Below are positions 1-7,607 of a stretch of DNA of 64,000 nt, in pieces. The translations under genes were made by a program, and so were the position numbers. The notes below the pieces were generated by a model, which saw nothing but the letters and a program-made list of their open reading frames with translations, was not told the DNA's origin and did no database searches. The first letter of the stretch is position 1; each line of letters opens with the position of its first letter. The stretch is from assembly GCF_001427025.1 (NCBI RefSeq), contig NZ_LMGA01000001.1, positions 2,965,715 to 3,029,714 on the forward strand, written 5' to 3'. The DNA is from Mesorhizobium sp. Root554 (GTDB lineage: Bacteria; Pseudomonadota; Alphaproteobacteria; Rhizobiales; Rhizobiaceae).

Positions 1-1
1 T

Positions 2-991
2 CCGATCACCGTCTATGCGGTGACCGGCAAGATCGTCGATACGGCGAAGGCGTTCACGGAAAAGTACGGCGTGCAGGCGACCGGCAAGAAGGTCAACGAG
101 GCGACGCAGGCCGATCTCATGATCCGCGAAAGCCAGTCGGGCAAGGTCATCGGCGATGTCAGCCTCGCCATGGATGTCGGCTCGGCCATGGCGCAGCTGC
201 TCCCCGAGGGGATCGTCGAAAGCTGGGTGCCCGGCGATATCGAGCCCGATATCGCCGACGCATCCCGCAATCCGCTGGTGGTCGTCTCGGACCCGCAGGT
301 GTGGACCTACAACACCGAAAAATACAAATCCTGCCCGGTGAAGAACATCTGGGAGCTGACCGAGCCCAGATGGAAGGGCAAGGTCGCCATGCTCGACCTG
401 TTCGAGAAGCCGCTCTACGCCGATTGGTTCAACCAGCTCGAGACGCATCACGACGCCGAGATCGCCAAAGCCTATGAGGACCTCTACGGCAAGAAGCTGG
501 AGACCGACCAGCCGAGCGCGACCGCCGCATGGGTCAAGGCCTATGCAGGGAACGCGCCGCTTCTGGCCGACTCGACCGCCGTGGCCGATGCCGCCGGCGC
601 ACCCGGCCAGGCCGAGCCCTTCATGGCGATAACGGCGACGGCGAAATACCGCGAGAACGTCACCGGCGGGCTGAAGCTTGGCATCTGCGAGGGCATCGAA
701 CCTTTCGTCGGGTTTTCGTATCCCGGCTTCGGTCTCATCGCCAAGGGCACCAAGAGCCCCAATGCCGCGAAGCTGTTCATCCACTATTTGCTGACCGAAG
801 AGGGCATCGCCAACCAGACCGTCGACGGCAAGCTGCCCAGCAACGGCAAGATCGCGCTGCCCGCCGACGAGCCGTCCGGTATCGCCAAGCACCGCGACAG
901 CCTGATGCTTTTCGACTCGTCCACTGCGGCCGACGATTTCGACAAGCGTCAGGATTGGCAGGACTTCTGGCGCGTCAACTACAAGAAATGA
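2..991 (+). CDS. ABC transporter substrate-binding protein, paralog 1 (5' end cut by window edge)
   Basis: This is the C-terminal part of a periplasmic binding protein of the FbpA/AfuA class (bacterial extracellular solute-binding family). The frame is open to the left edge, and its first residues align with the mature N-terminus of the two following paralogs, so only the signal peptide and about 35 residues are missing. It carries the family-like stretch VWTYNTEKYKSCPVKNIWEL and ends in RQDWQDFWRVNYKK, a tail shared by all three copies. Two cysteines (in SCPVKN and GICEG) are conserved between copies and could form a disulfide. Proteins of this class bind ferric iron, phosphonates or sugar phosphates. 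AfuA itself binds hexose phosphates, and the phosphatases downstream favour an organophosphate ligand, but that is inference. No permease or ATPase for it is visible, so they probably lie upstream. Confidence 0.9.
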   Translation, partial: PITVYAVTGKIVDTAKAFTEKYGVQATGKKVNEATQADLMIRESQSGKVIGDVSLAMDVGSAMAQLLPEGIVESWVPGDIEPDIADASRNPLVVVSDPQVWTYNTEKYKSCPVKNIWELTEPRWKGKVAMLDLFEKPLYADWFNQLETHHDAEIAKAYEDLYGKKLETDQPSATAAWVKAYAGNAPLLADSTAVADAAGAPGQAEPFMAITATAKYRENVTGGLKLGICEGIEPFVGFSYPGFGLIAKGTKSPNAAKLFIHYLLTEEGIANQTVDGKLPSNGKIALPADEPSGIAKHRDSLMLFDSSTAADDFDKRQDWQDFWRVNYKK

Positions 992-1046
992 GGCTGGAAC
1001 CGCCGGATGGCAAAGCGGCCGGCCAACGATAGACGGGAGGAACATC

Positions 1047-2180
1047 ATGGTATTGGAAGGCATGGCAAGGACCTGGAAATCGATTCTGCTCGCCGGTTCG
1101 GCGGCGGCGCTTGCCGCCCTGTCGCTTCCGGCGCATGCGGACACGTTCGATATCGACGCGCTGATCGAGGCGGCCAGGAAGGAACCGCCGGTTTCGGTCT
1201 ACTCGACCACCGGCAAGATCGTCGAGCAGGCCAAGGCGTTCACGGCGAAGTATGGCGTTCAGGCAACCGGCACCAAGGCCAATGCCGCCGCGCAGCTGGA
1301 AATGGTCGTGCGCGAAGCGCAGGCCAAGAACGTCCAGGCGGACGTACTGCAGATCAGCGACGTCGCCGCCGGCGTCGCGCAGCTGGTGCCGGAAGGCTAT
1401 GTCGAGAGCTGGGTGCCACCGGATCTGGCCGACAAGATCGACCCGATCTACCAGAACCCGCTGGTCATCTCCAACGAGGCGAACGTCTGGGCCTACAACA
1501 CCCAGACCTATGACAGCTGCCCCATCAAGAACATCTGGGAACTGACCGAGCCGAAGTGGAAGGGCAAGGTCGCCCTGCAGGATCCGCTCGGCAAGGCGTC
1601 CTATGTCGACTGGTTCAACCAGATGTCCATGCATGCCGACGACAAGGTGGCCGCCGCCTACAAGGAGCAGTACGGCAAGGATTTGGAAACCGATGAGGAG
1701 AATGCGACCTCCGCCTGGGTCAAGGCGCTCGCCGCCAACGGCCCGCTGCTGACGGATGCGGACGAAGCCGCCGCCCAGGCAGCCGGCGCCCCGGACCAGA
1801 AGGAGCCCTTCATGGGCATGATGAGTTCGGCCAAGTTCCGCGACAATCAGGAAGCCGGCACCAAGCTTGGCCTGTGCACCGGACTGAAGCCTTTTGCCGG
1901 CTGGATGTATCCGAGCCTCGGCTTCATCGCCAAGGGAACCGACAGCCCGAACGCGGCGAAGCTCTTCATCCACTATCTGCTGACCGAAGAGGGCATCGCG
2001 CCGCAGGCCGTGGACGGCAAGATTTCCACCAACAAGGACGCCAGGCTGCCTGCGGACGAGCCTTCCGGCATCGCCAGGGTTGTCGACCAGATGTTCCCCT
2101 ATGACGCCTCGTCGGCCGGAGACGACTGGGATGCGCGCCAGGATTGGCAGGATTTCTGGCGCGTCAACTACAAGAAGTGA
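1047..2180 (+). CDS. ABC transporter substrate-binding protein, paralog 2
   Basis: A 377-residue periplasmic binding protein of the FbpA/AfuA class. The ATG follows a GGGAGG site by six bases. The N-terminus has a basic start and a hydrophobic stretch ending in PAHA, a good Sec signal peptide with cleavage near residue 31. The body matches paralogs 1 and 3 throughout: TGKIVEQAKAFTAKYG near the mature N-terminus, VWAYNTQTYDSCPIKNIWEL in the middle and the RQDWQDFWRVNYKK tail. It sits 55 bases after paralog 1 and 53 bases before paralog 3, clearly one transcript. Tandem triplication suggests either different ligands for one shared permease or dosage. The ligand cannot be read from sequence. Confidence 0.93.
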   Translation: MVLEGMARTWKSILLAGSAAALAALSLPAHADTFDIDALIEAARKEPPVSVYSTTGKIVEQAKAFTAKYGVQATGTKANAAAQLEMVVREAQAKNVQADVLQISDVAAGVAQLVPEGYVESWVPPDLADKIDPIYQNPLVISNEANVWAYNTQTYDSCPIKNIWELTEPKWKGKVALQDPLGKASYVDWFNQMSMHADDKVAAAYKEQYGKDLETDEENATSAWVKALAANGPLLTDADEAAAQAAGAPDQKEPFMGMMSSAKFRDNQEAGTKLGLCTGLKPFAGWMYPSLGFIAKGTDSPNAAKLFIHYLLTEEGIAPQAVDGKISTNKDARLPADEPSGIARVVDQMFPYDASSAGDDWDARQDWQDFWRVNYKK

Positions 2181-2186
2181 GACATG

Positions 2187-2212
2187 GCCGCACCGCCTGC
2201 ACGCGGTGCGGC
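2187..2212 (+). other. intercistronic stem-loop between binding-protein genes
   Basis: A perfect 10-bp stem (GCCGCACCGC with GCGGTGCGGC) closes a 6-base loop, directly after the stop codon of paralog 2 and before the ribosome site of paralog 3. There is no T-run, so it is more likely an mRNA-stabilising or partial-attenuation hairpin, as is common next to binding-protein genes, than a full terminator. Confidence 0.55.
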
Positions 2213-2233
2213 GTCATCCGTGGGAGGAAGACA

Positions 2234-3376
2234 ATGACTTTTCTGAAAAGGCGCGCCGCCATCCGGCGCGGACAGGCGATCGTCGCGAGCATCGTGGCTG
2301 CGGGCGCGCTGGCGACGGCGGCCGTCGCGCAGGAGGCATCGAGCGTCGATGATTTGGTCAAGGCGGCCAAGACCGAAGCGCCGATCAACATCTACGACAG
2401 CACCGGCAAGATCGTCGAGATGGCCGACAACTTCTCCAAGAGGTACGGCCTGAAGGCGACCGGCATCAAGGTGTCGGCTTCCAGCCAGCTCGAGATGATC
2501 GTGCGCGAGGGGCAGGCGAAAAACGTCCAGGGCGACGTCGTTCTGATCACCGACGCCCCTGCCGGTCTGGCCCAGCTGCTGCCGGGCGGCTACGTGGAAA
2601 GCTGGCTGCCGCCGGACATGAAGGACAGGATCCCGGCGAAGTTCCAGGACCCGCTATCCATCACCACCAATGCCAGCGTCTGGGCCTACAACACCGAGGT
2701 CTATGACAGCTGTCCGGTCAAGAACATCTGGGAGCTGACCGAGCCGAAATGGAAAGGCAAGGTCGCCTTCTACGATCCGCTGTCGAAGGGCACCTATCCG
2801 GACTGGTTCAACCAGACCGAAACGCATTTCGATGCCGAGATGAAGGACGCCTACAAGGCGCGGTTCGGCAAGGACATCGACACGGGCGGCGAGGAAAGCG
2901 CAACGGCGGCCTGGGTAAAGGCTTTCGCGCAGAACGGTCCCTTGCTGGCGGATTCGGACGATGCCATTTCCGAGGCGGTCGGCGCACCGGGACAGAAGGA
3001 GCCCTTCTTCGGCCTGCTCTCGTCGGCGAAGTTCCGCGACAATGCCGACAAGGACTTCAAGCTCGGCCTCTGCGCCGACATGGGACCGTGGCCGGGCTGG
3101 ACCTATGTGAAGCTCGGGCTGATCGCCAGCGGCACCAGGAGCCCGAACACGGCGAAGCTGTTCATCCACTATATCCTGACGGAGGAAGGCATCGCGCCGC
3201 AGGTGATCGACGGCAAGCTGCCCACCAACCCGGATATCAAAATTCCTGCAGACGAGCCGTCTGGCATCACACGTGTGCTCGACAAGCTCGAACAGTACGA
3301 CACCTCGACCGCTCTCGACGACTGGGACGCCCGCCAGGACTGGCAGGATTTCTGGCGCGTCAACTACAAGAAATGA
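2234..3376 (+). CDS. ABC transporter substrate-binding protein, paralog 3
   Basis: A 380-residue binding protein of the same class. The frame is open further upstream, but the start was placed at the ATG that follows GGGAGGA by five bases and opens a proper signal peptide (basic MTFLKRRAAIRRGQ, then a hydrophobic segment ending AVAQ). Core motifs are the same as in its neighbours: STGKIVEMADNFSKRYG, VWAYNTEVYDSCPVKNIWEL and the shared RQDWQDFWRVNYKK end. The most visible difference is in the region corresponding to the ligand cleft (GLCADMGPWPGWTY against GLCTGLKPFAGWMY in paralog 2), which hints at a different ligand preference. It is followed by a hairpin and then the first phosphatase gene. 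Confidence 0.93.
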   Translation: MTFLKRRAAIRRGQAIVASIVAAGALATAAVAQEASSVDDLVKAAKTEAPINIYDSTGKIVEMADNFSKRYGLKATGIKVSASSQLEMIVREGQAKNVQGDVVLITDAPAGLAQLLPGGYVESWLPPDMKDRIPAKFQDPLSITTNASVWAYNTEVYDSCPVKNIWELTEPKWKGKVAFYDPLSKGTYPDWFNQTETHFDAEMKDAYKARFGKDIDTGGEESATAAWVKAFAQNGPLLADSDDAISEAVGAPGQKEPFFGLLSSAKFRDNADKDFKLGLCADMGPWPGWTYVKLGLIASGTRSPNTAKLFIHYILTEEGIAPQVIDGKLPTNPDIKIPADEPSGITRVLDKLEQYDTSTALDDWDARQDWQDFWRVNYKK

Positions 3377-3383
3377 ACCCTGT

Positions 3384-3418
3384 GAGGGGCCGTGCCCGCA
3401 AGGCGGCCGGCCTCTTTT
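3384..3418 (+). terminator. possible intrinsic terminator or attenuator after the binding-protein genes
   Basis: GAGG/CCTC, GGCC/GGCC and GCC/GGC segments can pair into an interrupted 11-bp stem with a CGCAA loop, followed immediately by TTTT. Two 2-base bulges weaken it. Its place between the binding-protein genes and the phosphatase genes suggests it lowers expression of the enzymes relative to the binding proteins. Confidence 0.4.
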
Positions 3419-3434
3419 ACCCTCTGGAAAGCCG

Positions 3435-4289
3435 ATGATGAATTCGTTGCCGCAATCCGCACGGCTGCTCGATGTCGCCACAAGCGCGGTGCTGGCTGTC
3501 GAGGTCCAGCTCAGGTCTGCCTTCCGTTCCGTGATGACCCACAGCGCCAAGCGCGATTTCCATGACATCGTTACCGAGCACGACCGGGCGAGCGAGGAAC
3601 GTATTTCCGAAGTCATTTTCAAGCAGGTGCCGGACTCGACCATCATCGGCGAGGAAGGCGGCAGCAAAGGTTCGGGGGCGGTGACCTGGTATGTCGATCC
3701 GATCGATGGGACGTCCAACTTTGCGCGCGGCATTGCGCAGTGGTGCGTATCCATCGCAGCCGCGGTCGAGGGCGAGGTCGTCGCTGGCGTCGTCTTCGAA
3801 CCGGCGGCCGGCAATCTCTTTTCCGCCAGCCTTGGCGGCGCCTGGCTGAACGGCGCGCCCATCGTGGCATCGTCCTTTGCGCAGGAACGCCAGGCGACGC
3901 TGCTGACCAGCTTTCCCAATGTCCGCAACATCAACGATCTGGGCGCTCAGGCCTTCGATGCGCAGGTCGAACTGCTGCGGTCGTTCCTGGCCGTCCGCAA
4001 CCTCGGCAGCGGCGCGCTGAACCTCGCCTATATCGCCGCCGGCTGGTCCGACGCGACGCTTGGGCTCTCCACCAATCCCTGGGATGTCGCGGCGGGGACC
4101 CTGATCCTGCGTCAGGCAGGCGGCGCATATCGCGGCCTCGAAGCGGGGAGGGACATTTCCCCCGCGCATCTGGCGCCGGATTATTTCGCATTCGGCGCAG
4201 GCGCGGATTACCCGGTGCTGGAACGCGTGGCGCGCACGCTTTCCGCGCAGTCGAGTTTCAGGCCCAGAGCCGCCGCAGGAGGAAGATGA
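3435..4289 (+). CDS. inositol monophosphatase family protein 1
   Basis: A 284-residue member of the Mg-dependent, lithium-sensitive phosphatase family (inositol monophosphatase, SuhB, HisN-like). The metal-site motifs are intact: GEE at 72-74, DPIDGTSNF at 88-96 and NPWD with its Asp near 217. Such enzymes hydrolyse phosphomonoesters of inositol, sugars or small metabolites in the cytosol. Two adjacent ATG codons are possible starts (3435 and 3438); the second has better spacing from GGAAAG. The stop overlaps the start of the HAD gene by four bases, so the two are translationally coupled. Two further family members follow within 2.7 kb. The substrate cannot be decided. Confidence 0.9.
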   Translation: MMNSLPQSARLLDVATSAVLAVEVQLRSAFRSVMTHSAKRDFHDIVTEHDRASEERISEVIFKQVPDSTIIGEEGGSKGSGAVTWYVDPIDGTSNFARGIAQWCVSIAAAVEGEVVAGVVFEPAAGNLFSASLGGAWLNGAPIVASSFAQERQATLLTSFPNVRNINDLGAQAFDAQVELLRSFLAVRNLGSGALNLAYIAAGWSDATLGLSTNPWDVAAGTLILRQAGGAYRGLEAGRDISPAHLAPDYFAFGAGADYPVLERVARTLSAQSSFRPRAAAGGR

Positions 4290-5104
4290 TGACCACGGCC
4301 AAGCAACTATCCGGCAAAAGGCTGGCCTTTCCGCGCGCGCTGCTGCTGGATTTCGGCGGGGTCATTGTCGAAACGACGCGGATTGTGGACTGGGAAAATC
4401 GGCTCGCCGAAAAGGTGGAAACAGTGCTCGACCGCGCCGGCGCCCGCGTGGCGCTTCTGTCGCGGCAGCGGATCGTCGCCGACATCCAGGCCGGCTGCAT
4501 CGCGGATTCGCATTGGAAGAACGCGATGTCGCGAACCCTGTCGCCGCCGGAACTGACCTACGAGCAATTCTGGGGCGAATTCGTCGGCGCCGACTGGCCG
4601 GCCGATGCGCGCGAAGCGGTCCTCGCCGAAGCGCGCGAACTCTGCCGCCGGATGGGACACCTGCGCAGCGACCGCAAGCTGCGCGACGGCATGCAGGAAC
4701 TCCTCGAGCGCTGCGACGCCGCCAGTATTTCCGTCGGCATCGTCAGCAATGCACTGTCGGGACAGGTCCATCTCGATTTCCTCGATGATATCGGCTGGAC
4801 GGATCGGTTCGCGGTGAAAATCCACAGCGACGAGGTGAAGGTCCGCAAACCGAACCCGGAAATGATCTGGCTGGCATGCCGGGAGATCGGCGTCGACGCG
4901 GGCGATGCCTGGTATGTCGGCGACAATTTCGACCGCGACGTGCTGTGCGGCGTGCGCGCCGGTATCGGCGGCAATATCCTGATGGAGGCGAAGGGCACCT
5001 ATGACATGCCCTATGATCTCGGATTGAAGCCCGACGCCATCGTCGCCACCCCGCGCCATCTCCTGGCGCTGCTCGAGCAACTGCAGACGGGCAAGGTGGC
5101 ATGA
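4286..5104 (+). CDS. HAD-superfamily hydrolase
   Basis: A 272-residue haloacid-dehalogenase-fold protein, most likely a phosphatase. Motif I is LLLDFGGVIVE (nucleophile Asp22; the usual second Asp is Gly, as in YihX-like sugar-phosphate phosphatases with DLGN). Motif II is the Ser in IVSNA, motif III the Lys in VRKPNPEMI, and motif IV the acidic GDNFDRD. An all-helical cap would lie between motifs I and II. The frame is open far upstream, but the start is set at the ATG pair that overlaps the previous stop and follows AGGAGGAAG. It overlaps the next phosphatase gene by four bases. Sugar- or polyol-phosphate hydrolysis is the reasonable guess. Confidence 0.87.
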   Translation: MMTTAKQLSGKRLAFPRALLLDFGGVIVETTRIVDWENRLAEKVETVLDRAGARVALLSRQRIVADIQAGCIADSHWKNAMSRTLSPPELTYEQFWGEFVGADWPADAREAVLAEARELCRRMGHLRSDRKLRDGMQELLERCDAASISVGIVSNALSGQVHLDFLDDIGWTDRFAVKIHSDEVKVRKPNPEMIWLACREIGVDAGDAWYVGDNFDRDVLCGVRAGIGGNILMEAKGTYDMPYDLGLKPDAIVATPRHLLALLEQLQTGKVA

Positions 5105-6012
5105 TGGACAGGGATAGGTCTGCCGACTTGCGAGCGATCGCCATTGAGGCGGCGCTGCTGGTGCGCGAACCGCTCGCGGCAGCGTTCAGGTCCGAGATGG
5201 CGGTCGACTACAAGGTCGACCTCCACGACATCGTGACCAAGCATGATCGCCAGGCGGAAGAAACGATCCGGGCCCTTATTCTTGAGCGGCTGCCCGGTTC
5301 GACCATTGTCGGGGAGGAATATGGCGCCAGCGGCGAGGGGCGGGTGCGCTGGTATATAGATCCGATCGACGGCACCTCGAATTTCGCCCGCGGCATCGCA
5401 TTCTGGTGCGTTTCCATCGGCGTGACGGTGGACGACGAGATCGTCGCCGGCGTGATCCTCGATCCCGTCACGGGAAACATGTTTTCGGCCGACCTGACCG
5501 GCGCATGGCTTAACGGACATCCACTGAAATCGTCCGCGCTCGCCGATGAGCGCAAAGCGACGCTGATTACCGGCTATCCCGTCGCCCGCGATTTTCGGCT
5601 CGATGGCCGCGAGCGCGCACTGGAGAATTTCGCCACGCTGGCCGAGACATTCTCGACGCTGCGGCGGCCGGGAAGTGCTGCCCTCAGCATCGCCCATGTC
5701 GCCGCCGGCTGGGCTGATGCGGCAGCCGGGTTCGGCGTCAACACCTGGGATGTGACGGCCGCCATCCTGCTGCTGAGGCAAGCAGGCGGAACCTACACCA
5801 GCCTGCCGATGGGCAAGGTGGAGCCGGAAAGTCCGGACCATTTTTGCCCCGGTTATATCGCTGTTGGCGCGGGCGCTTCCTATCCGACATTGTCGCGGAT
5901 CGGGCAGGATATATCCATGCGTCGTACTGCGGCGGGACCGGTGAAAACCCATGCCCAGAGCAGCATGCACACGAAACCAAACCATGAAATAAACGCGCCG
6001 AATGATTCTTGA
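5101..6012 (+). CDS. inositol monophosphatase family protein 2
   Basis: A 303-residue enzyme of the inositol monophosphatase family, close to protein 1 in length and layout. The catalytic motifs are complete: GEE at 71-73, DPIDGTSNFARG from 87, and NTWD in the C-terminal half. The first ATG overlaps the HAD stop; a second ATG follows directly. The last 40 residues or so (from about 265) are polar, low in conserved character and extend beyond the family core, so the C-terminus may be a species-specific tail. It ends the tightly coupled group; 94 bases separate it from the third family member. Confidence 0.9.
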   Translation: MMDRDRSADLRAIAIEAALLVREPLAAAFRSEMAVDYKVDLHDIVTKHDRQAEETIRALILERLPGSTIVGEEYGASGEGRVRWYIDPIDGTSNFARGIAFWCVSIGVTVDDEIVAGVILDPVTGNMFSADLTGAWLNGHPLKSSALADERKATLITGYPVARDFRLDGRERALENFATLAETFSTLRRPGSAALSIAHVAAGWADAAAGFGVNTWDVTAAILLLRQAGGTYTSLPMGKVEPESPDHFCPGYIAVGAGASYPTLSRIGQDISMRRTAAGPVKTHAQSSMHTKPNHEINAPNDS

Positions 6013-6043
6013 AAATCATATTAAAAATGGCTTTCAAGTCACT

Positions 6044-6057
6044 TGCACGCGTGTGCA
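6044..6057. promoter_or_regulatory. candidate LacI-type operator
   Basis: TGCACGCGTGTGCA is a near-perfect 14-bp palindrome (six of seven pairs) centred on CpG, the layout typical of LacI-family operators. It lies in the only gap of appreciable size among the phosphatase genes, about 50 bases before the third family member, and a LacI-family gene closes the locus. The link to that regulator is inference. Confidence 0.4.
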
Positions 6058-6106
6058 GTAAAGATTAGAAGCGGCAGAAAATCGGATACGAGGAAAGCGG
6101 AAGGCC

Positions 6107-6928
6107 ATGAACGTTGCAACTGGATCGCAGCCAGCCTCGAAGGTGCTGGGCCTCGATGCGCGCGAGGCGCTTTGCCGGGATATGATCCTCGCCGCTGGAC
6201 AACTGGCTTTGGAGGGCTTCAAGGCGGCGAAAGAAGACCGCACGGCGATGAAGGGGCCGCAGGATTTTCTCACCGAAACCGACGGCATGGTCGAGCGTTA
6301 TCTGAAAAGCCGGATCGAGCAGGCTTTCCCGGAGGACGGTTTTCTCGGTGAGGAGACCGGCGGAACGCCGGGAGACAATCTGTGGGTCGTCGATCCGATC
6401 GACGGAACGGCGAATTTCGCCCGCCAGATCCCCCATTTCTGCATTTCGATAGCCTTTGTTCAGGAAGGCGTGGTGGAAATCGGTGCGATCTATAATCCTG
6501 GGCTCGATGAATTGCATTTCGCCCGACTTGGATTGGGTGCGACCCGCAATGGCGCCCCGATCCAAGTCGCCAGGACAGCCGACTACCAGCGCGCCTGCGT
6601 CGAACTTGGCTGGTCGAACCGGCTGCCGAACATCAGATATCTGGATGCATTGAATCATATCCTGACGCAGGGAGCCAATGTTCGCCGCGGCGCTTCGGGG
6701 GCGCTGGGATTGGCTTTCGTCGCGGACGGCCGTTCCGACGGTTACGCCGAATTGCATATGCATCCATGGGATTGCCTTGCCGGTTTGCTGATGGTGCGCG
6801 AAGCTGGCGGCGTGACGGCGCCGTTCCTGGAGCTGGATGGCTTGGCGAAGGGCGGCGGCGTACTGGCTGCGTGCCCCGGCATCGCGCCGGGAATGAGTGA
6901 AGCGACCGGAATTTCCCTGACGCTTTGA
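6107..6928 (+). CDS. inositol monophosphatase family protein 3
   Basis: A 273-residue phosphatase of the inositol monophosphatase family with intact metal motifs: GEE at 81-83, DPIDGTANFAR from 96 and HPWDCLAG in the C-terminal part. It is more divergent from proteins 1 and 2 than they are from each other (DPIDGTANF instead of DPIDGTSNF; GEETGG), so it probably has a different substrate. The ATG follows GGAAGG closely. It is preceded by a 94-base gap holding a palindrome and probably its own promoter, and followed after 31 bases by a tyrosine-phosphatase-like gene. Confidence 0.9.
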   Translation: MNVATGSQPASKVLGLDAREALCRDMILAAGQLALEGFKAAKEDRTAMKGPQDFLTETDGMVERYLKSRIEQAFPEDGFLGEETGGTPGDNLWVVDPIDGTANFARQIPHFCISIAFVQEGVVEIGAIYNPGLDELHFARLGLGATRNGAPIQVARTADYQRACVELGWSNRLPNIRYLDALNHILTQGANVRRGASGALGLAFVADGRSDGYAELHMHPWDCLAGLLMVREAGGVTAPFLELDGLAKGGGVLAACPGIAPGMSEATGISLTL

Positions 6929-6959
6929 CCTGCTGCAGAACTGATTTTGGGAACCACCT

Positions 6960-7604
6960 ATGAACATCGCACCGCGCTACGAACGACCCAATGTCAGCCT
7001 GATCGAAGCGGATTTGCCGGGATACGGCATAGATCTTTTCATTGGTGGGATGGAAGGGGCCGGCGACCTCGCCGATCTCAAGGCCAGGAACATAACCACT
7101 GTCGTCAATTGCGCGGTCAACCTTGATTTCAACTATGCGGTCGAGCCTTTCCCACAGGAACCCGATCCCGAGGCGATCTATGGCGTTGGCGCTGTCCGCT
7201 ACTACAAGCTCGGACTGATAGATGGCGACGGCAATCCCGAGACCATGATGCTGGCTGGCTTCTACATGTTGCGCGGCGCACTCTCGCAGAACCTGCCGGA
7301 CCGGCCAACCTATCCGCGCCGCGAAAAGGGCAATGTCCTGGTCAATTGCAGGGGCGGGCGAAGCCGGTCGGTGTCGCTCGTCGCGCTGTTCCTGCACATC
7401 GAGGCCAGCGAAAGGTATCCTACCTTCGATGCGGCGCTGGACCACGTCCGCACACGGAGGGAATTGCGCCCGGACGAATGGTTCGAAACACCGAAGCCGA
7501 TGCTGGTCGATGCAGCCCGCCGGGCCGCCCAATGGATCAAGCTCATAGACAGCGGTGTGGCGCCGGCAACATTCGCTTCCTTCCGGAACAAGGCTGAAGA
7601 CTGA
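6960..7604 (+). CDS. dual-specificity / protein-tyrosine-phosphatase-like protein
   Basis: A 214-residue protein with the Cys-X5-Arg phosphatase loop NCRGGRSRSVS, nucleophile Cys130 and Arg136. The residue before the Cys is Asn instead of the usual His, which should change the thiol pKa. The fold order (LFIGGMEGAGDLADLKARNITTVVNCA, then the loop, then a helix) is that of compact dual-specificity phosphatases. Bacterial members act on phosphotyrosine, phosphoinositides or other phosphomonoesters. Given its neighbours, an inositol-phosphate or sugar-phosphate substrate is as likely as protein. It lies three bases before the phosphoesterase gene. Confidence 0.82.
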   Translation: MNIAPRYERPNVSLIEADLPGYGIDLFIGGMEGAGDLADLKARNITTVVNCAVNLDFNYAVEPFPQEPDPEAIYGVGAVRYYKLGLIDGDGNPETMMLAGFYMLRGALSQNLPDRPTYPRREKGNVLVNCRGGRSRSVSLVALFLHIEASERYPTFDAALDHVRTRRELRPDEWFETPKPMLVDAARRAAQWIKLIDSGVAPATFASFRNKAED

Positions 7605-7607
7605 CGC

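Noticed and set aside
2..3376. Ferric-iron uptake system
   Set aside because: The class includes iron binders, but no permease, ATPase or iron-responsive site is visible and all neighbours are phosphatases, so the name would mislead.
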